Position numbers and translations under genes: made by a program
Part shown: positions 5,089-7,960 of the stretch, piece by piece
Position numbering within the stretch: the stretch's first letter is position 1
Layout of the letters: every line of letters starts with the position of its first letter
Notes under the pieces: generated by a model
Told to the model about the DNA's origin: nothing
Database searches by the model: none
What the model saw: the letters and a program-made list of their open reading frames with translations, nothing else
From: DATFAS01 sp035254305
GTDB lineage: Bacteria > Bacillota > Bacilli > Aneurinibacillales > RAOX-1
Length of the DNA stretch: 7,960 bases
Reading direction: 5' to 3'
Assembly (NCBI GenBank): GCA_035254305.1
Contig: DATFAS010000154.1
Coordinates: 1 to 7,960 of the forward strand

Positions 5089-6183
5089 ATGAAAACGACA
5101 AAAACGATTTATGAACATGCCTTAGAAAGAGGAGTAACTAGGCGAGATTTTCTGAAAATGTGTACAGCTTTGGCTGCAACAATGGGAATCGATTTCTCAT
5201 CGACAGATCGTGTAGTCCATGCACTTGAGCAAAAAACAAGGGTTCCAGTGATATGGTTGCAGATGCAGGATTGTACTGGGTGTTCTGAGTCCTTTATACG
5301 GTCATCCCAGCCAAGTACAGAGAGTGTACTGCTAGATATGATTTCGCTAGAGTATAGTGAACTTCTCTCTGCTGCAAGCGGACATCAAGCTGAACAAGCT
5401 AAGAAAAATGCTATGGAGAAATATCATGGGGAGTATATTCTTGCAGTGGAAGGGAGTATTCCGTTGCAGGATGAATTCTGTATGGTTGCCGGAGTTAGTG
5501 GGAAGGAGCTTCTATTAGAGGCAGCAAAAGGAGCTAAGGCGATCATCACTTATGGAAGTTGTTCGTCATGGGGAGGGATCCCAGCAGCTAACCCTAACCC
5601 AACAAAAGCAGTGAAAGTGAAAGATATTATAAAAGATAAGCCGATTGTGGTTGTTCCTGGATGTCCACCTATTGCGGAAGTTATGACAGGGGTTATTGCC
5701 CATATCATCACATTTAATCAAATTCCTGAGTTAGATCATCTTGGAAGACCTAAGGCCTACTATCGCCACCGTGTGCATGACAAGTGTAATCGTCGCGCCT
5801 ATTTTGATGCTGGATTGTTTGTAGAATCATTTGATGATGAAGGTGCAAAACAAGGTTACTGCCTATATAAAGTCGGTTGTAAAGGACCAACTACTTATAA
5901 CTCCTGCGCAGAAATGCGTTGGAATGGAGGTGTTAGCTATCCAATTCAATCTGGAAATCCTTGCATAGGATGTTCAGAGGAAAAGTTCTGGGACAACGGT
6001 CCATTCTATACAAGGATGGCTAGTATTCCAGATACACAAACAACTATTAACCCTGATAAGGTTGGCCTGTATGCTGTTGGCGCAACAGCTACTGGAGTAG
6101 CAGCACATGCAGTAACTACAGCTGTTTTTAACAAAAAAGAGAGCCCAAACAATGATTCTATAGAGGTGAACACCCATGACTGA
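5089..6183 (+). CDS. hyaA: [NiFe] uptake hydrogenase small subunit, Tat-exported
   Basis: The 364-residue iron-sulfur subunit carries electrons from the Ni-Fe site of the large subunit. The N-terminus has a twin-arginine signal, TRRDFLKM (17-24), so the assembled dimer is exported folded. Proximal [4Fe-4S] ligands are C62 and C65 (CTGC), C158 and C192 (GCPP). Distal ligands are H230, C233, C258 and C264. Medial [3Fe-4S] ligands are C273, C292 and C295. Residues 325-347 form a C-terminal membrane helix with the AAH motif. The extra proximal cysteines of oxygen-tolerant enzymes are replaced by glycine (CTGC, SWGG). ATG 5089 follows AAGGTGG (5073-5078) by 10 nt. An out-of-frame ATG at 5085 opens only a 9-codon ORF. 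The stop overlaps the large-subunit gene by 8 bp, implying coupled translation. The symbol is by family; related operons use hupS or hydA. Confidence 0.95.
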   Translation: MKTTKTIYEHALERGVTRRDFLKMCTALAATMGIDFSSTDRVVHALEQKTRVPVIWLQMQDCTGCSESFIRSSQPSTESVLLDMISLEYSELLSAASGHQAEQAKKNAMEKYHGEYILAVEGSIPLQDEFCMVAGVSGKELLLEAAKGAKAIITYGSCSSWGGIPAANPNPTKAVKVKDIIKDKPIVVVPGCPPIAEVMTGVIAHIITFNQIPELDHLGRPKAYYRHRVHDKCNRRAYFDAGLFVESFDDEGAKQGYCLYKVGCKGPTTYNSCAEMRWNGGVSYPIQSGNPCIGCSEEKFWDNGPFYTRMASIPDTQTTINPDKVGLYAVGATATGVAAHAVTTAVFNKKESPNNDSIEVNTHD

Positions 6184-7891
6184 TCGTATAGTCGTAGATC
6201 CGATTACTAGAATTGAAGGACATTTAAGAATAGAAGCTGATATCAAAGATGGAGTTATTCAGAAAGCATTTAGTTCGGGTACTGTATTTCGTGGGCTTGA
6301 AGTAATTGTCAAGGACCGTGATCCACGTGATGTTTGGGCGTTTGTCCAAAGAATTTGTGGTGTATGTACAGCCGTTCATGCCATGGTATCCGTTCGTTCC
6401 GTGGAAGATGCACTCGATATTCATATTCCTAAGAATGCCCATTATATTCGAGATATCATGAATGAAGCCATATTTATTCATGACCATGTTGTACATTTCT
6501 ACCATCTTCATGCATTTGACTGGGTAGATGTACTTAGTGCTTTAAAGGCTGACACTAATGAAGCAAGCCGAATTGCTCAATCCTTATCGAGTTGGCCTAA
6601 ATCTTCTCCTGGCTATTTCAAGGAAATACAACAAAAAGTGCAAAAGGTTGTAGATAGTGGACAATTAGGGATCTTCGCGAATGGCTATTGGGGTCATAAG
6701 GCTTATAAACTGCCACCTGAAGTAAACCTTATCGCTGTTGCACACTACTTAGAAGCTCTTGATTTCCAGAAAGAGTTAGTGAAGATACATACGATCTTCG
6801 GTGGTAAGAATCCACATCCGCACTATGTTGTGGGAGGGATGGCAACACCTATAGATATAAACAGTGATAATGCTGTCCATGCCGAACGCCTTATGCATGT
6901 TTCACAGATTATTGATCAAGCGAATGAATTCGTAAACAAGGTTTATATCCCCGATCTTTTGGCTATTGGTTCGTACTATAAGGATTGGACATATGGCGGG
7001 GGATTGAAAAATTACATGGTATACGGAGACTTCTCAACAGGTGATATTCGAGATGTCAATTTGTATCGGATGCCAAGAGGGATCATTCTGAACGGTAATC
7101 TTAAAGAGGTAATACCTTTGGATCCTACGGACCTTGATCAAATACAGGAATATGTCGACCATTCTTGGTATTCCTATGACAATAAAGATGGTGGGGGAAG
7201 ACATCCATGGGAAGGGGAAACCTCACATAAATTTACAGGACCTAAACCACCGTATGAGCATTTGGATACAGATAACAAATATAGTTGGATCAAATCCCCA
7301 CGTTGGAAGGAACTTCCTATGGAGGTAGGACCTCTTGCTAGAATTCTCGTTGGTTATGCAAGTGGGAAAGAAGAGTTTGTTCAAATTGTAGATGAAACAT
7401 TGAAAAAACTTGGACTACCCCTTGAGGCCCTTCAATCTGCACTAGGAAGAACGGTTGCACGTGGTTTAGAGAGTGTGTTGATTGCTAAGTGGATGCGCAA
7501 CGATATGGATGCTCTTCTTAACAACATCAAAAGTGGAGATCAAACCACATTTGATCGTTCTAAGTGGGAACCAACTTCATGGCCTAAATCAGCAAAAGGT
7601 GTTGGTTGGTTAGAAGCACCTAGAGGCGCACTGGGTCATTGGATTGTGATTGAGGATCAAAAAGTAAAGAATTATCAAGCAGTCGTTCCTACAACATGGA
7701 ATGCTTCCCCTAAAGATCATAAGGGGCAGGAGGGTGCATACGAAGCAGCTTTGGCAGGAACACCAATGGCTGATCCGGAAAATCCTTTAGAAATCTTGCG
7801 GATTATTCATTCTTTCGACCCTTGTCTAGCATGTGCTGTCCATTTGACCGATCTATCCAGCAAGCAACTAACATCCATACGAATTGGTTAA
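6176..7891 (+). CDS. hyaB: [NiFe] uptake hydrogenase large subunit
   Basis: The 571-residue catalytic subunit splits H2 at a Ni-Fe(CN)2CO centre on the outer face of the membrane, carried across with the small subunit. The N-terminal motif RIEGHLR (12-18) holds the conserved glutamate E14. The first Ni-binding motif is RICGVC (C61, C64), and the second is DPCLACAVH (C550, C553, H556). A 15-residue tail follows H556 and should be removed by a specific endopeptidase after nickel insertion. That protease and the hyp maturation genes are not in the window and may lie downstream. AGAGGTG (6162-6168) precedes ATG 6176 by 7 nt, inside the end of the small-subunit gene. Length and both CxxC motifs are complete, so the gene looks intact. 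The reaction is H2 to 2 H+ and 2 e-. Confidence 0.95.
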   Translation: MTDRIVVDPITRIEGHLRIEADIKDGVIQKAFSSGTVFRGLEVIVKDRDPRDVWAFVQRICGVCTAVHAMVSVRSVEDALDIHIPKNAHYIRDIMNEAIFIHDHVVHFYHLHAFDWVDVLSALKADTNEASRIAQSLSSWPKSSPGYFKEIQQKVQKVVDSGQLGIFANGYWGHKAYKLPPEVNLIAVAHYLEALDFQKELVKIHTIFGGKNPHPHYVVGGMATPIDINSDNAVHAERLMHVSQIIDQANEFVNKVYIPDLLAIGSYYKDWTYGGGLKNYMVYGDFSTGDIRDVNLYRMPRGIILNGNLKEVIPLDPTDLDQIQEYVDHSWYSYDNKDGGGRHPWEGETSHKFTGPKPPYEHLDTDNKYSWIKSPRWKELPMEVGPLARILVGYASGKEEFVQIVDETLKKLGLPLEALQSALGRTVARGLESVLIAKWMRNDMDALLNNIKSGDQTTFDRSKWEPTSWPKSAKGVGWLEAPRGALGHWIVIEDQKVKNYQAVVPTTWNASPKDHKGQEGAYEAALAGTPMADPENPLEILRIIHSFDPCLACAVHLTDLSSKQLTSIRIG

Positions 7892-7908
7892 CTCGAGGAG
7901 GTGGAGTA

Positions 7909-7960
7909 GTGAATACAGGTGAACTTGTTAGAAATCATCCCTATATAAATCAAAGCAAAC
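7909..7960 (+). CDS. Start of third hydrogenase-operon gene (partial), probably b-type cytochrome
   Basis: A GTG at 7909 follows a near-perfect ribosome binding site, AGGAGGTGG (7896-7904), with 7 nt between AGGAGG and the start. It opens a frame that runs off the window end: MNTGELVRNHPYINQSK. Only 17 residues are visible, too few to identify the protein by sequence. It lies 17 bp after the large-subunit stop on the same strand. In membrane-bound uptake hydrogenase operons the gene after the large subunit is usually the diheme cytochrome b that passes electrons to quinone. The small-subunit anchor helix supports that role. A maturation protease or other accessory gene is the alternative. Confidence 0.7.
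   Translation, partial: MNTGELVRNHPYINQSK

Noticed and set aside
5974..7328. Minus and plus shadow frames inside the hydrogenase genes
   Set aside because: The hydrogenase reading frames are complete with all metal ligands; the alternatives resemble no known protein.
1..7960. CRISPR array, tRNA, rRNA, attachment site or complete insertion sequence
   Set aside because: No regularly spaced repeats, no tRNA cloverleaf or rRNA sequence, and no intact transposase or integrase gene were seen on either strand.

Overview
The window looks like chromosomal DNA of a low-GC, Gram-positive bacterium, most likely a member of the Bacillales. The evidence is AT-rich intergenic DNA, strong AGGAGG-type ribosome binding sites, sigmaA-like promoters, G+C hairpin plus T-run terminators, and Firmicute gene families (a FusB-type EF-G-binding protein and an HPr-like protein). 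I cannot name the species.

Layout. Positions 1-53 hold the terminator of a gene outside the window. Positions 110-1047 form one unit: a promoter, a possible 17-codon leader ORF, a FusB/FusC-family EF-G-binding protein (346-999, +) and its terminator. A short HPr-like gene (1230-1472, +) follows. It lacks the phosphorylatable histidine and has Asp where HPr has its regulatory serine. It converges on a YjeH-type amino-acid exporter of the APC superfamily (1568-2830, -), with a long hairpin between the two. The exporter is divergent from a LysR-type regulator (2948-3838, +). Their 117-bp spacer holds overlapping candidate promoters and a perfect 13-bp palindrome, which is the classic layout of a LysR regulator controlling its neighbour.

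A terminator after the LysR gene is followed by about 1.1 kb of AT-rich DNA with no convincing gene. It holds a nested inverted repeat at 3944-4014 and, close to the next operon, a candidate promoter and a leader hairpin.

From 5089 to the right edge lies the start of a membrane-bound [NiFe] uptake hydrogenase operon. The small subunit has a Tat signal and a C-terminal anchor, and overlaps the large subunit by 8 bp. The large subunit has both CxxC Ni-binding motifs and a cleavable C-terminal tail. A third gene, cut by the window end, starts 17 bp later and is probably the b-type cytochrome that passes electrons to quinone. Together these would oxidise H2 outside the membrane and feed electrons into respiration. 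The iron-sulfur ligand pattern is the ordinary four-cysteine proximal cluster, not the six-cysteine oxygen-tolerant form.

I see no CRISPR array, rRNA, tRNA, intact insertion sequence or phage gene, and no wholly new multi-gene system. The most interesting leads are regulatory: the possible leader-peptide control of the FusB-type gene, the pseudo-HPr protein, the shared operator-like 11-mer, and the long structured region before the hydrogenase.
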